Counted from the first letter of the stretch, positions 23,969 through 34,715 are shown. The stretch is DNA of 64,000 bases from Brevibacterium pigmentatum (GCF_011617465.1 NZ_CP050153.1:3286001-3350000); one strand, 5' to 3'. The notes: generated from the letters alone by a model not told the origin. Numbers and translations: made by a program.

Positions 23969-24862
23969 ATGCAGCACATGCGGATTCTGCACATCTGCCC
24001 CACGGCCAGGCTCGACGCTCCGCTCGCCCCCGAATCCCTGCAGTACCTCGGCCATCGGATCGACCGCTGCGGCCCCGATGACCTCCCCGACCGTTCCGAT
24101 TCCGCTGCGGTCGATGTCGTCATCGCCGACGCTTGCCTCGACCTGTCCCTGGCCCCGCGGATCTCTGAACTCCTCGCCGAGGCGCGGATCACCGCGCCTA
24201 TCATCGTCGTTCTCGGCGAAGGCGGGCTGGCGACGGCCTCGGCGAAATGGAACGTCGCCGACCTCATCCTCACCACGGCCGGCCCCGCCGAGGTGGAAGC
24301 GCGGCTGCGCGTGGCCCGTGACCGTTACGTCGCCTCTTCGTCCACCCACTCCGGCGGATTCCCCGGTGGGACGCATTCCGGATCCGGCCGCCTCGGCGCG
24401 AACGGCAGCACTGGAGGCTGGGGACCGGTGCGCACCGGCCGCGGTCCCGCCGGCCGGGGCAGCGGATACGGAGAGTCCGGCCGCCAAGGCGCTGCGGGTG
24501 ATGGACTCTGGAATGCCGACGGCGAACCGATGGTCGTCGTCACCGGCGACCTGCGCATCGACGAGACCGCGTTCACCGCCGAGCTCGGCGGCCGCAGCCT
24601 CGACCTCACCTACCGAGAGTTCGCCCTGCTGAAATTCTTCGCGATGCATCCCGAACGCGTCTTCACCCGCGACGAGATCCTGCTCGCCGTGTGGGGCGAC
24701 GACTACTTCGGCGGTACCCGCACCGTTGACGTGCATGTTCGCCGCCTCCGTGCGAAACTCGGCAAAGACCTTGAGAACGCCATCCACACCGTACGCAACG
24801 TCGGCTACCGCTTCAGCGCCGACAGCGTCACGGACACAGATTCAGAGGACGTGACGGCATGA
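23969..24862 (+). CDS. glnR: GlnR-type OmpR-family regulator with a Gly-rich interdomain linker
   Basis: 297 residues. The N-terminal receiver-like domain is the atypical GlnR kind (VLGEGGLATASAKWNVADLI, then TAGPAEVEARLR), and the C-terminal winged helix ends DDYFGGTRTVDVHVRRLRAK and HTVRNVGYRF, as in actinobacterial GlnR, the global nitrogen regulator. Between them, residues ~122-187 form a long Gly/Ser/Arg linker that GlnR normally lacks. Two starts are possible (23969 or 23978), with GGAGG 3 or 12 bases ahead. The downstream mshD gene overlaps by ATGA, an arrangement also known in mycobacteria, which supports the assignment. Confidence 0.82.
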   Translation: MQHMRILHICPTARLDAPLAPESLQYLGHRIDRCGPDDLPDRSDSAAVDVVIADACLDLSLAPRISELLAEARITAPIIVVLGEGGLATASAKWNVADLILTTAGPAEVEARLRVARDRYVASSSTHSGGFPGGTHSGSGRLGANGSTGGWGPVRTGRGPAGRGSGYGESGRQGAAGDGLWNADGEPMVVVTGDLRIDETAFTAELGGRSLDLTYREFALLKFFAMHPERVFTRDEILLAVWGDDYFGGTRTVDVHVRRLRAKLGKDLENAIHTVRNVGYRFSADSVTDTDSEDVTA

Positions 24863-25860
24863 GAATCCAGGCCAGCGGGGCAATCGCCTCCACACCGATC
24901 GACACCCTCACCGAGGATGTGCTCAAATTCCTCGACGATGTGGCGGCGACCGATGGCGCTCCCGAGATCTCCGGCGGACTCATGGCCATCGCCACCGGTG
25001 AGGACACCGCCCACGAAGCACAGACCGCCTCGAGCGTGTGGCGCATCTATGCCGGCGACGACACTCGCGACAACTCCGGTAACAGCGCCGGCGACCTCAT
25101 CGGCTTCGGAATCCGCGCCCTGCAGGGCGATCGTCACGCCGCCGAATTCCTCATCGCCCCCGACCACCGCGGCCAGGGCCTCGGCGAGCGGCTGCTGGCG
25201 ACGATCCTCGACGAAGAACCCGACGCCTGGTGCTGGTCGCACGGTGACCATCCAGCGGCCAAGCACCTCGCGCAGAAGCACGGGCTCGGCCGTGACCGGG
25301 TGCTCTATCAGATGCGCACCGACACCGGACTGAGCCTCGACGCCCTGCCCGAGACCCAGAGTCCAGAGGGAGTCGAGATCCGCTCCTTCGCTCCCGGCGA
25401 CGAGGACGGCTGGTTGTCGGTGAACAACTCCGCATTCGACTGGCATCCCGAACAGGGCGGCCAGACCCGCGCCGATATCGACGCCGTCGTCACCGCCGCG
25501 GACTTCGACCCCGACACCTTCATCATCGCCGCCCGCGACGGTGAGGTGATCGGATTCCACCAGACGAAGATCACGGATACGGAGACCGAGGGCCGCCTCG
25601 GCGAGGTCTATGTGGTCGGTGTCGATCCGCGCATTCACGCCAAGGGCGTGGGCAAGGCGCTGACGGTCGAGGGCATGCGACGGATGGTGGCCGCCGGAGC
25701 CGAGACAATCGAACTCTACGTCGAATCGGACAACGCCCCGGCGCTAGGCTTGTACGAGCGGCTGGGCTTCCATGTCGCGGTCGCGCACGTGGCCTATGCA
25801 CCGGCCTCCGCGGAGTCCACCGGCACCGATTCCGGCACCGCGCCGAACGAGAAGGAGTAG
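24859..25860 (+). CDS. mshD: Mycothiol acetyltransferase
   Basis: 333 residues with two GNAT domains in tandem. The first has [14 protein letters not shown], the second [16 protein letters not shown], both acetyl-CoA pyrophosphate loops; the ending [13 protein letters not shown] is the GNAT C-terminal signature. MshD acetylates Cys-GlcN-Ins in the last step of mycothiol synthesis, so the organism probably uses mycothiol, consistent with an actinobacterium. The start overlaps the glnR stop. About 20 Thr/Ser-rich residues end the protein. Confidence 0.9.
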   Translation: MRIQASGAIASTPIDTLTEDVLKFLDDVAATDGAPEISGGLMAIATGEDTAHEAQTASSVWRIYAGDDTRDNSGNSAGDLIGFGIRALQGDRHAAEFLIAPDHRGQGLGERLLATILDEEPDAWCWSHGDHPAAKHLAQKHGLGRDRVLYQMRTDTGLSLDALPETQSPEGVEIRSFAPGDEDGWLSVNNSAFDWHPEQGGQTRADIDAVVTAADFDPDTFIIAARDGEVIGFHQTKITDTETEGRLGEVYVVGVDPRIHAKGVGKALTVEGMRRMVAAGAETIELYVESDNAPALGLYERLGFHVAVAHVAYAPASAESTGTDSGTAPNEKE

Positions 25861-25864
25861 AGCG

Positions 25865-28009
25865 TTGTACGACATCGCAGCCTCGGGCAGGGAACTGGGC
25901 CTGCCCGAACCGGCAGATCGTTTCCTCGATCGCGAACTCAGCTGGCTGGCCTTCAACGAACGCGTCCTCGACCTCGCCTCGGATCCGGAGATCCCGCTGC
26001 TCGAACGCGTCCGGTTCCTCTCGATCTTCGCGACCAACCTCGACGAGTTCTTCATGGTCCGCGTCGCCGGCCTCAAACGCCGCATCAACACCGGACTGGC
26101 CGTGCCCAGCGTCACCGGCCGCATGCCCGCGCAGGTCATGCACGATATCGGAGTGCGCGCATTCGAACTGATGAGCCGGCACGCCGCCCTGCTCAAAGAC
26201 GATATCGGGCCCCGCCTCGACACGGAATCGATCACGAAGGTCCAGGTTGAAGACCTCACCGAGGATGAGCGGCACCGCGTCGACGAATTCTTCTTCGGCC
26301 ACGTCTATCCCGTCCTCACCCCGCTGGCCGTCGACCCGGCCCACCCGTTCCCCTATATCTCGGGCCTCTCGCTCAACCTCGGCGTGCTCCTGCGCGCGCC
26401 GGAGACGGGCAAGGAGTTCTTCGCCCGCGTCAAGGTTCCCCCGCGTCTGCCCCGGTTCTTCAACGTCGCCGAGGCGACCGACCGACCCGCCGGACGCGAC
26501 GTCCCCGCCCGCTTCGTCGCCCTCGAGGACATCATCGCCGAACACCTCGGCACCCTCTTCGACGGCATGGAGATCGTCCACCATTCGACCTTCCGCGTCA
26601 CCCGCAACGAGGACCTCGAGGTCGAGGAGGACGATGCGGAGAACCTGCTCAAGGCACTGGAGAAGGAGCTCCTGCGCAGGCGCTTCGGTCCTGCCGTGCG
26701 GATGGAGATCACGGAGAACATCCACCCCCGGGTCCTGCAGATGCTCAAGGACGAATTGGGCATCCACGATTCGGAGATCTACCACTTGCCCAGCCCCTTG
26801 GACCTGTCGGGAATGTCCGATATCGCCGATGTGCCGCGCGATGACCTGCACTATCCGAAGATGGTCCCGCAGATGAACAAGGACCTGTCGCTGCGGGAGT
26901 CCAGCGACCAGGTCGACGTCTTCGACGCGGTGGCCAGCCGGGACATCCTGCTGCATCACCCCTACGATTCGTTCTCCACGAGTGTGCAGGCCTTCCTCGA
27001 GCAGGCCGCGTCGGACAAGAACGTCCTGGCGATCAAGCAGACGCTCTACCGCACCTCCGGAGATTCGCCGATCATCGATGCCCTCGTCGATGCCGCGCAG
27101 TCCGGAATCCAGGTACTCGCCGTCGTCGAGATCAAGGCTCGATTCGATGAGGAGGCCAACATCACGTGGGCCCGCAAGCTGGAGCGCGCAGGAGTCCACG
27201 TCGTCTACGGAATCGTCGGGCTCAAAACTCATGCGAAGCTCTCCCTCGTCGTCCGCCAGGAGGCCGACGGGCTGGCCCGGTACTGCCACGTCGGCACCGG
27301 CAACTACCATCCGAAAACCGCGCGCGGCTACGAGGACTTCGGCCTGCTGACTCGCGATCGGGGCGTGGCGGATGATCTGACGAAGCTGTTCAACCAGCTC
27401 TCCGGCTACGCACCCAAGTCCGAATACTCCCGGTTCCTCGTCGCCCCCAGCAATGTGCGCACCGGACTCATCGACCTCATCGAATCCGAGATCGCGATCG
27501 CACAGTCCGGCGGACAGGGACAGGTGCGGATCAAGGTCAACTCGATCGTCGACGAGGCCGTCATCGATGCCCTCTACCGGGCGTCGCAGGCCGGGGTCAC
27601 CGTCGAAGTCTTCGTCCGCGGCATCTGCGCCCTGCGCCCGGGCATCGAAGGACTGAGCGAGAACATCACCGTGCGGTCCGTGCTCGGACGCTTCCTCGAG
27701 CACTCCCGCGCCTTCGTCTTCGGCAACAGCGGCGACCCGCTCGTCTACATCGGTTCGGCTGATATGATGCACCGCAACCTCGACCGTCGGGTCGAAGCTC
27801 TCGTGCAGATCGTCGACGACGGTCACCGGGCGGAGATCATCGAACTCTTCGATCTCGCCTTCGCCCCGACCACCTCGGCGTTCGACCTGGCCGGCGACGG
27901 CCGATGGACACGGCGGACCCACGACGACGAGGGCAACCTCCTCGGCGACTATCAGACGGAGCTCATCCGTCGGCACCGGATGCGTCGGCGAATCGGGGAT
28001 GAGGCGTGA
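25865..28009 (+). CDS. ppk1: Polyphosphate kinase
   Basis: 714 residues with the Ppk1 domain order: N-terminal helical domain ([17 protein letters not shown]), head domain, then two phospholipase-D-like catalytic halves. The autophosphorylated His is in [18 protein letters not shown], and the second half has [10 protein letters not shown] and [13 protein letters not shown]. The enzyme reversibly makes polyphosphate from ATP. I start it at a TTG because AAGGAG lies seven bases before it; the first residues ([11 protein letters not shown]) have no competing ATG. It is five bases from mshD and overlaps mutT1 by GTGA. Confidence 0.93.
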   Translation: MYDIAASGRELGLPEPADRFLDRELSWLAFNERVLDLASDPEIPLLERVRFLSIFATNLDEFFMVRVAGLKRRINTGLAVPSVTGRMPAQVMHDIGVRAFELMSRHAALLKDDIGPRLDTESITKVQVEDLTEDERHRVDEFFFGHVYPVLTPLAVDPAHPFPYISGLSLNLGVLLRAPETGKEFFARVKVPPRLPRFFNVAEATDRPAGRDVPARFVALEDIIAEHLGTLFDGMEIVHHSTFRVTRNEDLEVEEDDAENLLKALEKELLRRRFGPAVRMEITENIHPRVLQMLKDELGIHDSEIYHLPSPLDLSGMSDIADVPRDDLHYPKMVPQMNKDLSLRESSDQVDVFDAVASRDILLHHPYDSFSTSVQAFLEQAASDKNVLAIKQTLYRTSGDSPIIDALVDAAQSGIQVLAVVEIKARFDEEANITWARKLERAGVHVVYGIVGLKTHAKLSLVVRQEADGLARYCHVGTGNYHPKTARGYEDFGLLTRDRGVADDLTKLFNQLSGYAPKSEYSRFLVAPSNVRTGLIDLIESEIAIAQSGGQGQVRIKVNSIVDEAVIDALYRASQAGVTVEVFVRGICALRPGIEGLSENITVRSVLGRFLEHSRAFVFGNSGDPLVYIGSADMMHRNLDRRVEALVQIVDDGHRAEIIELFDLAFAPTTSAFDLAGDGRWTRRTHDDEGNLLGDYQTELIRRHRMRRRIGDEA

Positions 28010-28980
28010 GCCCGTCCGAGGTCTCTTCGGCGCAGGCGTCATCACGCGTCACGGCCGATGTCCTGGCCGCCGGGGCCGTGTGCTGGAGACAGGGTCCGAA
28101 AGGTCTCGAGGTGGTGCTCATCCACCGCCCGAAGTACAACGACTGGTCGTGGCCCAAAGGCAAGGTCGACCCGGGAGAGACCCTGCCGGAGGCCGCGATC
28201 CGCGAGGTCAAGGAGGAGACGGGGTTCGACATCCACCTCGGCATCCCTCTGCCCTCCGCCGAATACACGGTCGGCAGGAACACGCTGAAGAAGGTCTTCT
28301 ACTGGTCGGCCGAAGTCAAGGACGAGGCTGACTTCGCCCCGGTCAACAAGCGGGAGGTCGACACTGCCGCGTGGTTCCCGGTCGACCAGGCGCGGGCGAA
28401 GCTGACGTCGTACTCGGATCGGGAGCAGCTCGACGCTTTGGAGAAGTTCGCGCAGACGGATGCTCTGCGGGCGTGGCCGCTCATCCTCGTCCGCCATGGG
28501 AAGGCGTTCCCGCGTGCGAAATGGTACGAGACCGAGCACGTGCGTCCGCTGCTCAAACTCGGCACCAGGCAAGCCATGGCGCTGACCGGTCTGTTGGGGG
28601 CCTGGGGTGTCCGCAAGCTCGCCTCGAGTCCATGGAAGCGGTGCATGGCGACGCTGACCCCGCTGTCCGCGGCGACGGGAAAATCGATCAAGAAGGTGTC
28701 GACGCTCAGCGAGAAGGCGACCGCTGCGAATCCGGACAAGACCGTCCGCTATATCGAGAAGCTGCTGGCAAAGGGCAAACCGATCATCTACTGCACGCAC
28801 CGGCCGGTGCTGCCGACGATCTTCTCCGTCTACGCCGCCCATTCCCCGAAACGTGTCGAGGCGAAGCTGCCGAAAGACGATCCGTACCTCAAACCCGGCG
28901 AGGTCCTCATCGCCTATGTGCGCCCCGGACCGGTGCCGCGCATCGTCGAGATCGAACGCGTCCGCCCCATCGACAGTTGA
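28006..28980 (+). CDS. mutT1: NUDIX hydrolase fused to a histidine-phosphatase domain (MutT1 type)
   Basis: 324 residues. Residues 20-150 are a NUDIX domain ([20 protein letters not shown] then TG: the 23-residue box). From about 160 a histidine-phosphatase domain begins with [10 protein letters not shown] and later YCTHRPVLP supplies the second His. Mycobacterial MutT1 has the same two-domain plan and hydrolyses oxidised guanine nucleotides and diadenosine polyphosphates. GTG start in GTGA overlap with the ppk1 stop, so it belongs to the glnR-mshD-ppk1 operon. Confidence 0.88.
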   Translation: MSPSEVSSAQASSRVTADVLAAGAVCWRQGPKGLEVVLIHRPKYNDWSWPKGKVDPGETLPEAAIREVKEETGFDIHLGIPLPSAEYTVGRNTLKKVFYWSAEVKDEADFAPVNKREVDTAAWFPVDQARAKLTSYSDREQLDALEKFAQTDALRAWPLILVRHGKAFPRAKWYETEHVRPLLKLGTRQAMALTGLLGAWGVRKLASSPWKRCMATLTPLSAATGKSIKKVSTLSEKATAANPDKTVRYIEKLLAKGKPIIYCTHRPVLPTIFSVYAAHSPKRVEAKLPKDDPYLKPGEVLIAYVRPGPVPRIVEIERVRPIDS

Positions 28981-28989
28981 TCGGAGCGC

Positions 28990-29799
28990 TCAGTCGACTG
29001 TGCAGTACGCGCCGTACAACAGCGGCCCGAGGAGGGTGGCGTCCTCGGCATCCAGCTCGGCGGTCAGGCGCTGCGTGAGCGAGTCGATTCCGATCTCGTC
29101 GGCGCTCACGATCCCCTGCTGTTCGAGATGGGGCAGCAGTCCGGCCAGGGCGTTCACCCAGCCGAAGCTGGGCGCCTCTTCTCCGCCGCCCAACGGTGCG
29201 CTCAAGCTCAGGTGCGGGTCGGGCAGACCGGCGGAACGGTATGCGGCGAAGAGGTCCCGTCCCATCCTGCCGTGGATCCCGACAGCCTCGAACGCCTGCA
29301 GAATCAATTCTCTCACTCGTCTCACCAGCGGCGTGTCCACGCTCGCCCACTCCTGGGTGACGTCGAACTCGTGCATGACCAGCAGGCCTCCTGGACACAG
29401 GTGGCGTCCGAGTCGCTCCAACGCTTCGACGGGGTTGCCGAGATGCATGAGCACGGCCCTGCCGACGATCGCATCGAACTGCCGGTCGAGGTCGAGGGAG
29501 TCGAGGTCCGCCTCGGCGAATTCGATCTCTTGCCGATGTCCCAGCCGGTCGCGGGCCCCGTCGAGTGCTTCGGGATTACGGCCGACGGCGAGCACCTGTC
29601 CGTGGGGACCGACGAGATCGGCGGCGATGGCGGCAACGTGTCCGGCACCGGTGCCGATGTCGAGGACGCTCATGCCCGCAGTGATTCCCGCTTCGATGTG
29701 CAGCTGTCTGGTCAATGGGTCGAGCACGACCGACTGGTCGCGCAGTCGGGAGTGTTCGCTCTCGGACTCGCCGAGGACGTATCGATTCTGTTCCTTCAT
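28990..29799 (-). CDS. SAM-dependent methyltransferase
   Basis: 269 residues of a class-I methyltransferase. Motif I is VLDIGTGAGHVAAIAA, an acidic residue after strand 2 is in FAEADLDSLDL, and motif IV-like FDAIVGRAVLMHL follows. The first 40 residues form a lid starting with Tyr. The substrate is unknown; a small molecule is likelier than nucleic acid because there is no extra recognition domain. It is convergent with mutT1 (nine-base gap) and has its own leaderless-type promoter. Confidence 0.85.
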   Translation of the reverse strand: MKEQNRYVLGESESEHSRLRDQSVVLDPLTRQLHIEAGITAGMSVLDIGTGAGHVAAIAADLVGPHGQVLAVGRNPEALDGARDRLGHRQEIEFAEADLDSLDLDRQFDAIVGRAVLMHLGNPVEALERLGRHLCPGGLLVMHEFDVTQEWASVDTPLVRRVRELILQAFEAVGIHGRMGRDLFAAYRSAGLPDPHLSLSAPLGGGEEAPSFGWVNALAGLLPHLEQQGIVSADEIGIDSLTQRLTAELDAEDATLLGPLLYGAYCTVD

Positions 29800-29806
29800 G
29801 GCAGCG

Positions 29807-29836
29807 ACCGTAGGGACACAGGTCGGACCGGGGCAA
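29807..29836 (-). promoter_or_regulatory. Leaderless-type promoter of the methyltransferase gene
   Basis: Minus strand: TTGCCC (29831-29836), 18-base spacer, TACGGT (29807-29812), seven bases, ATG. No ribosome site is present. Confidence 0.5.
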
Positions 29837-30011
29837 GGGATCGACGAACCTCAGAAGCGTGCACGGGTACTGGGCGGGCAGCCTCGGCGACTTTGTGCGC
29901 GCACCGGGCGGGCCACCTCGGCGCGGAAATGCCGGTCCCGACAACGATCCTTTCATGAAACCGACGAGATCTGTGATCGAGCACTCACGACGGTTCCAAC
30001 TCTTCGCCGCT

Positions 30012-30033
30012 CATTCACCTTCCATTCATGTTC
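30012..30033 (+). promoter_or_regulatory. Putative PHO box upstream of pstS
   Basis: Two 11-base direct repeats, CATTCACCTTC and CATTCATGTTC, lie about 90 bases before pstS in a 290-base spacer that otherwise holds two copies of the iterated word (29880-29930). PhoP/RegX3-type regulators bind 11-base direct repeats of this kind ahead of actinobacterial pst operons. Confidence 0.6.
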
Positions 30034-30124
30034 CAACTCCTTGCACTTCACGACTGATCTTTAGCGTGGGGCACGAGCAATCGAGAACTCTCGAGCTGTG
30101 TCCACAAACATGAAAGGCATCTTC

Positions 30125-31225
30125 GTGAAGATGAAGCATCTCGCCCCCTCCGCTGCGATCCTCGCGGTCGGCGCCATCACCCTCTCGGCTTGCGGCGGCC
30201 AGTCCGCTACCGGCGAAGAGGCCTCCGGCGGCAGCAGCGACCTGCAGGGCACCCTGACCGGTATCGGCGCCTCCTCGCAGAAGGCGGCCATGGATGCCTG
30301 GACCGCGGACTTCACCTCGCAGAACTCCGGTGTGACCGTCAACTACTCCCCCGACGGCTCGGGCGCCGGCCGTGAACAGTTCCTCGCCGGCAATGCGCAG
30401 TTCGCCGGCTCCGATGCCCACCTCGACGATGACGAGGTCAAGGCCGGAGAGGAAGCCTGCGGCGCCGAGGGAGCCTACGAGTTCCCCGTCTACATCTCCC
30501 CCATCGCCGTGACCTTCAACGTCAAGGGCGTCGACGAGCTCAATCTCTCGCCCGAAACGATGGCGAAGATCTTCAAGGGCGACATCACCAACTGGAACGA
30601 CAAGGCCATCAAGGCCGACAACCCGGATGCCGACCTGCCGGATCTCAAGATCACCGCCGTTCACCGTGCCGATGATTCGGGCACCACGGAGAACTTCGCC
30701 GAGTACCTCAAGGCCACCGCCGAGAAGGACTGGGACGCCGAGGTCGACGGCAACTTCCCGAAGGAGTACGGCGGCGAGGCTGCGCAGGGCACCGACGGTG
30801 TCATCCAGACCGTCTCCGACACCGACGGAGCCATCGGCTACGCGGATGCCTCGGCCGTCGGCGAGCTCTCCACCGCCAAGGTCAAGGTCGGCGACGAATT
30901 CGTCGAGCTCTCCCCGGAAGCCGCGACCAAGGTCGTCGACGCCTCCGAGAAGGTCGAAGGCCGCAGCGAAGGCGACCTCGCCTTCGATCTGGCCCGCGAC
31001 ACCACCGAGTCCGGTGCCTACCCGATCGTGCTCGTCTCCTACCACCTCGTCTGCTCGTCCTACAAGGACCAGGAGACCGTGGACATGGTCAAGGCCTGGG
31101 AGAAGTTCGTGGTCTCGGAAGAGGGACAGAAGTCCGCAGCCGAATCCGCCGGGTCCGCACCCCTGTCGGACGACCTGCGCAAGCAGATCGAAGAAGTCAT
31201 CGACTCGATCAAGGCTGAAGGCTGA
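30125..31225 (+). CDS. pstS: Phosphate ABC transporter, substrate-binding lipoprotein
   Basis: 366 residues. A lipoprotein signal peptide ends in LSAC with the lipidated Cys at residue 23. The mature protein has the PstS phosphate loops: TGIGASSQKAAMDAW, DGSGAGREQFLAG and RADDSGTTENFAEYL. It captures phosphate at the outer face of the membrane. The GTG at 30125 is preferred since GAAAGG lies seven bases before it; ATGs at 30110 and 30131 are less well placed. It is separated from pstC by an attenuator-like hairpin. Confidence 0.93.
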   Translation: MKMKHLAPSAAILAVGAITLSACGGQSATGEEASGGSSDLQGTLTGIGASSQKAAMDAWTADFTSQNSGVTVNYSPDGSGAGREQFLAGNAQFAGSDAHLDDDEVKAGEEACGAEGAYEFPVYISPIAVTFNVKGVDELNLSPETMAKIFKGDITNWNDKAIKADNPDADLPDLKITAVHRADDSGTTENFAEYLKATAEKDWDAEVDGNFPKEYGGEAAQGTDGVIQTVSDTDGAIGYADASAVGELSTAKVKVGDEFVELSPEAATKVVDASEKVEGRSEGDLAFDLARDTTESGAYPIVLVSYHLVCSSYKDQETVDMVKAWEKFVVSEEGQKSAAESAGSAPLSDDLRKQIEEVIDSIKAEG

Positions 31226-31260
31226 TTTCAGCCTCTGACCTGGAGAAATAGCCAGTCGGG

Positions 31261-31288
31261 AGCGGCGCAGAACCCCTGCGCCGCTTTT
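31261..31288 (+). terminator. Intrinsic terminator/attenuator between pstS and pstC
   Basis: Ten-bp perfect stem (AGCGGCGCAG with CTGCGCCGCT), five-base loop, then TTTT starting within the last stem base. Partial read-through here would give more PstS than permease. Confidence 0.85.
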
Positions 31289-31340
31289 CCGCGCCTGTGG
31301 AACCGCACCGGTTTCACCACAAGTCACATGAGGAGTACTT

Positions 31341-32363
31341 GTGCCGATCAGCACAGAGACAACTGAGTCAGGCCCCACAGGGCCCGGCTCCCCATCAGAG
31401 ACCGGAACTCAGCCGCAGAGCAGCAGTCCCGCGTCTCGGCAGCAGAAGGCAGTCGTCCGCCCCGGCGACCGCATCTTCTCCGCCGCCACACTCATCGCCG
31501 GCATCCTGATCCTGGTGATCCTCGCCGGAGTCGCCCTGTTCCTTCTCGCGCAGTCGTCGGACACAATCGCCGCCCAGATCAGCGATCCCTCCCAGATCAC
31601 CGGCGGCAAGGGCTTCTTCTCCTATGTCTGGCCGCTGGTCATCGGCACGCTCATCTCCGCAGCCATCGCGCTCATCGTCGCGACCCCCTTCTCGCTGGGC
31701 ATCGCACTGTTCACCACGCATATGGCACCGCGCAGGCTCGCACCCGTGCTCGGGTACGTCATCGACCTGCTCGCGGCGATCCCCTCCGTCGTCTACGGTC
31801 TGTGGGGCATCGCGCTGGCCGGCAACCTCACCGGTTTCTACCTGTGGCTGTCGAAGTGGTTCGGCTGGATTCCGATCTTCGCTCCGGCAGCAGACGGATC
31901 CGTGTCGCAGACCGGCCGCACCCTGCTCACCGCCTCCCTCGTGCTCTCGATCATGATCCTGCCGATCATCACCTCCCTGACCCGCGAGATCTTCCTCCAG
32001 ACCCCGCGCCTGCAGGAAGAGGCGGCACTGGCGCTCGGCGCCACGCGCTGGGAGATGATCCGCATGGCTGTGCTGCCCTTCGGCAAGTCCGGAATCGTCT
32101 CGGCCACGATGCTCGGCCTCGGACGCGCACTCGGTGAGACCATGGCCGTGGCCATGATCCTCTCGCCCGGCGTCCTCACCGCTTCGCTCGTCGTCAGCGG
32201 CAACCAAACCATCGCATCCGAGATCGCGCAGAACTTCCCCGAAGCCGCGGGACTGCGCCTGTCCGAGCTCATCACGGTCGGCCTCGTGCTCTTCGTCATC
32301 ACCCTGCTGGTGAACATGGGAGCCCGCGCGATCGTCGCCCGCACCTCGGTGAAGGGAAGTTGA
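31341..32363 (+). CDS. pstC: Phosphate ABC transporter permease
   Basis: 340 residues; about 45 polar residues then six membrane segments. Family marks: AIPSVVYGLWGI, the coupling loop EEAALALGATRWEMI, and LGRALGETMAVAMIL near the end. Forms the phosphate channel with PstA. GTG start with GAGGAG five bases before it. Two bases of the stop are close to the pstA start, so the two are coupled. Confidence 0.93.
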   Translation: MPISTETTESGPTGPGSPSETGTQPQSSSPASRQQKAVVRPGDRIFSAATLIAGILILVILAGVALFLLAQSSDTIAAQISDPSQITGGKGFFSYVWPLVIGTLISAAIALIVATPFSLGIALFTTHMAPRRLAPVLGYVIDLLAAIPSVVYGLWGIALAGNLTGFYLWLSKWFGWIPIFAPAADGSVSQTGRTLLTASLVLSIMILPIITSLTREIFLQTPRLQEEAALALGATRWEMIRMAVLPFGKSGIVSATMLGLGRALGETMAVAMILSPGVLTASLVVSGNQTIASEIAQNFPEAAGLRLSELITVGLVLFVITLLVNMGARAIVARTSVKGS

Positions 32364-32368
32364 GACCA

Positions 32369-33517
32369 ATGACCACCATGAACACCACCACCGAGGCGGC
32401 TGCCTCGAAACCGGCGAAGCTGACCTCCAAGCAGCTGCCGAAGGCCACCCCGTGGATCATCGCCGTCGCGTCGATCATCGTGGCGATCGTCATCAGCTTC
32501 ATCGCATTCGGCGGATTCAACATCCCCGTCGTCGCCGTCCTCGCCGGGGCCATCAACGCGATCGCCGTTTTCGCGATCTCCGCGTCCTACGAAGGCCGCC
32601 GCAAGGCCGTCGACCGGATCGCGACCACCATCGTCACCTCGACGTTCGTCCTCGCATGTGTCCCCCTCATCTCCCTCCTGTGGCTGACCGTGTCCAAGGG
32701 CGGTGCCGCGATCAGCGGCGACCTGCTCACCCGCACCATGCTCGGCATGAAGGGCGTCCTCGATCAGCAGTACGTCGCCGGTGAGGCGACTCTGGCGGGA
32801 GGCTTCTACCACGCCATCGTCGGCACCGTGCTCATCACTGCGGCCGCCTGCGTCATCTCGATCCCGATCGGCGTCCTCACCGCCATCTACCTCGTCGAGT
32901 ACTCGAACAAGAACCGCCTGGGCAAGGCGATCACCTTCCTCGTCGACGTGATGACCGGAATCCCCTCCATCGTCGCCGGTCTGTTCGCCTTCGCTCTGTT
33001 CTCCACGATCGCGAATGTGCTCATGCCCAGCTCTGCTGGAATCGCGAAGACCGGATTCACTGCGGCCGTCGCACTGTCTGTGCTGATGATCCCGATCGTC
33101 GTGCGCAACACGGAGGAGATCCTCCGCCTGGTGCCGATGGATCTGCGCGAGGCCTCCTACGCTCTGGGCGTGCCGAAGTGGAAGACGATCGTGAAGATCG
33201 TTCTGCCCACCTCGGTGTCGGGAATCCTCTCCGGTGTCACCATCGCCATCGCCCGCGTCATCGGTGAGACCGCCCCCATCATGGTCACCGCCGGGTTCGC
33301 GAAGACGCTCAACTGGAACCTCTTCTCCGGTTGGATGTCGACGCTGCCGACGTTCATCTACGACTCGCAGCTGCGGCCGGTCTCACCGGGTGCCGCCGCC
33401 CTCGCCAGCTCGGAGCGCGCATGGGCCGCAGCCCTTGTGCTCGTCGCTCTCGTCATGGTGCTCAACCTGCTCGCTCGCATCATCGCTAAGGTGCTCGCAC
33501 CGAAGGCCGGCCGCTGA
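32369..33517 (+). CDS. pstA: Phosphate ABC transporter permease
   Basis: 382 residues. A longer N-terminal region than E. coli PstA contains two additional hydrophobic stretches ([18 protein letters not shown] and the following pair) before the six-segment core. Core marks are [29 protein letters not shown] and [14 protein letters not shown] 32369 lies five bases after the pstC stop and nine bases after GGGAAG. Works with PstC and PstB. Confidence 0.92.
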   Translation: MTTMNTTTEAAASKPAKLTSKQLPKATPWIIAVASIIVAIVISFIAFGGFNIPVVAVLAGAINAIAVFAISASYEGRRKAVDRIATTIVTSTFVLACVPLISLLWLTVSKGGAAISGDLLTRTMLGMKGVLDQQYVAGEATLAGGFYHAIVGTVLITAAACVISIPIGVLTAIYLVEYSNKNRLGKAITFLVDVMTGIPSIVAGLFAFALFSTIANVLMPSSAGIAKTGFTAAVALSVLMIPIVVRNTEEILRLVPMDLREASYALGVPKWKTIVKIVLPTSVSGILSGVTIAIARVIGETAPIMVTAGFAKTLNWNLFSGWMSTLPTFIYDSQLRPVSPGAAALASSERAWAAALVLVALVMVLNLLARIIAKVLAPKAGR

Positions 33518-33572
33518 CCGGCGACGGCTCACAGACTTCCAGACTCACCCATATCCACGGATAGGAAACACA

Positions 33573-34352
33573 ATGTCCAAGCAGATCGACATCAAGGATC
33601 TCGACATCTTCTACGGCGACTTCCGCGCCGTCGACGGAGTGGAGATGCAGATCAAGCCGCGCTCCGTCACCGCCTTCATCGGCCCCTCCGGCTGCGGCAA
33701 GTCCACGGTGCTGCGCACCCTCAACCGCATGCACGAGGTCATCCCCGGCGCCAGCGTCTCCGGTGAGGTCCTCATGGACGGCAATGACATCTACGGAGCC
33801 GGCGTCGACCCGGTCAACGTCCGCCGCGAGGTGGGCATGGTCTTCCAGCGGGCGAACCCGTTCCCGACGATGAGCATCAAGGAGAACGTGCTCGCCGGTG
33901 TGCGTCTGAACAACCGGCGCCTGTCGAAGACCGAAGCCGACGACCTCACCGAGCGCGCCCTGCGCGGTGCGAACCTCTGGAACGAGGTCAAGGACCGCCT
34001 CAACCTGCCCGGTTCGGGCCTCTCCGGCGGGCAGCAGCAGCGTCTGTGCATCGCTCGCGCCATCGCCGTCGAGCCGCAAGTCCTGCTCATGGACGAACCG
34101 TGCTCGGCTCTCGACCCGATCTCGACCCTGGCGATCGAGGACCTCATCAACGACCTCAAGGACAAATACACGGTCGTCATCGTCACGCACAACATGCAGC
34201 AGGCTGCTCGTGTGTCCGACAAGACCGCGTTCTTCAACATCGCCGGCACCGGCAAGCCCGGAAAGCTCATCGAGTTCAACGAGACCTCGACGATCTTCTC
34301 GAACCCGGACAAGGAAGAGACCGAGAACTACATCTCCGGTCGCTTCGGATGA
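33573..34352 (+). CDS. pstB: Phosphate ABC transporter ATPase
   Basis: 259 residues, full-length PstB: Walker [12 protein letters not shown]-loop [14 protein letters not shown], signature LSGGQQQRL, Walker [14 protein letters not shown] and switch His in [13 protein letters not shown]. Ends [11 protein letters not shown] as PstB does. Cytoplasmic ATPase driving PstCA. AGGAAA lies five bases before the ATG. No phoU follows; the DUF47 protein at 37841 belongs to the Pit system instead. Confidence 0.95.
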   Translation: MSKQIDIKDLDIFYGDFRAVDGVEMQIKPRSVTAFIGPSGCGKSTVLRTLNRMHEVIPGASVSGEVLMDGNDIYGAGVDPVNVRREVGMVFQRANPFPTMSIKENVLAGVRLNNRRLSKTEADDLTERALRGANLWNEVKDRLNLPGSGLSGGQQQRLCIARAIAVEPQVLLMDEPCSALDPISTLAIEDLINDLKDKYTVVIVTHNMQQAARVSDKTAFFNIAGTGKPGKLIEFNETSTIFSNPDKEETENYISGRFG

Positions 34353-34484
34353 CCTGAGGGCTCGTCGCGGCGGGGTGGGTTCAGTCTCCGTCTCGTCTCG
34401 GCGGGAGCCGAAGCGCATCGTCGTGACGAGGTCCCATGCGCGCCTCTGCGACAATGCCTGTCGCCGCAGCAATGCGCGTCACTC

Positions 34485-34537
34485 AGTGGTCGTTTTGGTC
34501 ACGCTCTGCTCAGCGGAACGTGACCAGAACGACCACT
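34485..34537. terminator. Long hairpin downstream of pstB
   Basis: 19-base arms with one G-T pair (AGTGGTCGTTTTGGTCACG and CGTGACCAGAACGACCACT), 15-base loop. It lies in the 363-base spacer between pstB and the convergent HxlR gene and may stop transcripts from both sides. The spacer holds this hairpin, the next one, and nothing coding that I can see. Confidence 0.75.
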
Positions 34538-34604
34538 TTGCGTTGGGGCGATCCGGTGCGCGATCCGGCAGGCGCCGGCGGGATTCGTCCGTGACATGTC
34601 ATTG

Positions 34605-34656
34605 TTTGGTCGATCCGCGGCGTTCTGAGCTCCACAATCACCGCGGATCGACCAGA
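34605..34656. terminator. Second hairpin downstream of pstB
   Basis: 14-base perfect arms, TGGTCGATCCGCGG and CCGCGGATCGACCA, extendable by a wobble pair, with a 20-base loop. It shares TTTGGTCG and TTTTGGTCA wording with the preceding hairpin, so the two could be related palindromic elements. Confidence 0.7.
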
Positions 34657-34715
34657 GAATGCACCCTCCCGGACGATCCGCCCCGCGGTTCTCTCACCGC
34701 AGGAGCCATCGGTGC

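Noticed and set aside
25571..28045. 824-codon minus-strand frame opposite ppk1
   Set aside because: It is the antisense of a complete, well-conserved Ppk1 and has no domain of its own.
34485..34656. Insertion-sequence ends
   Set aside because: There is no transposase or remnant between or beside the inverted repeats and no target duplication is visible.
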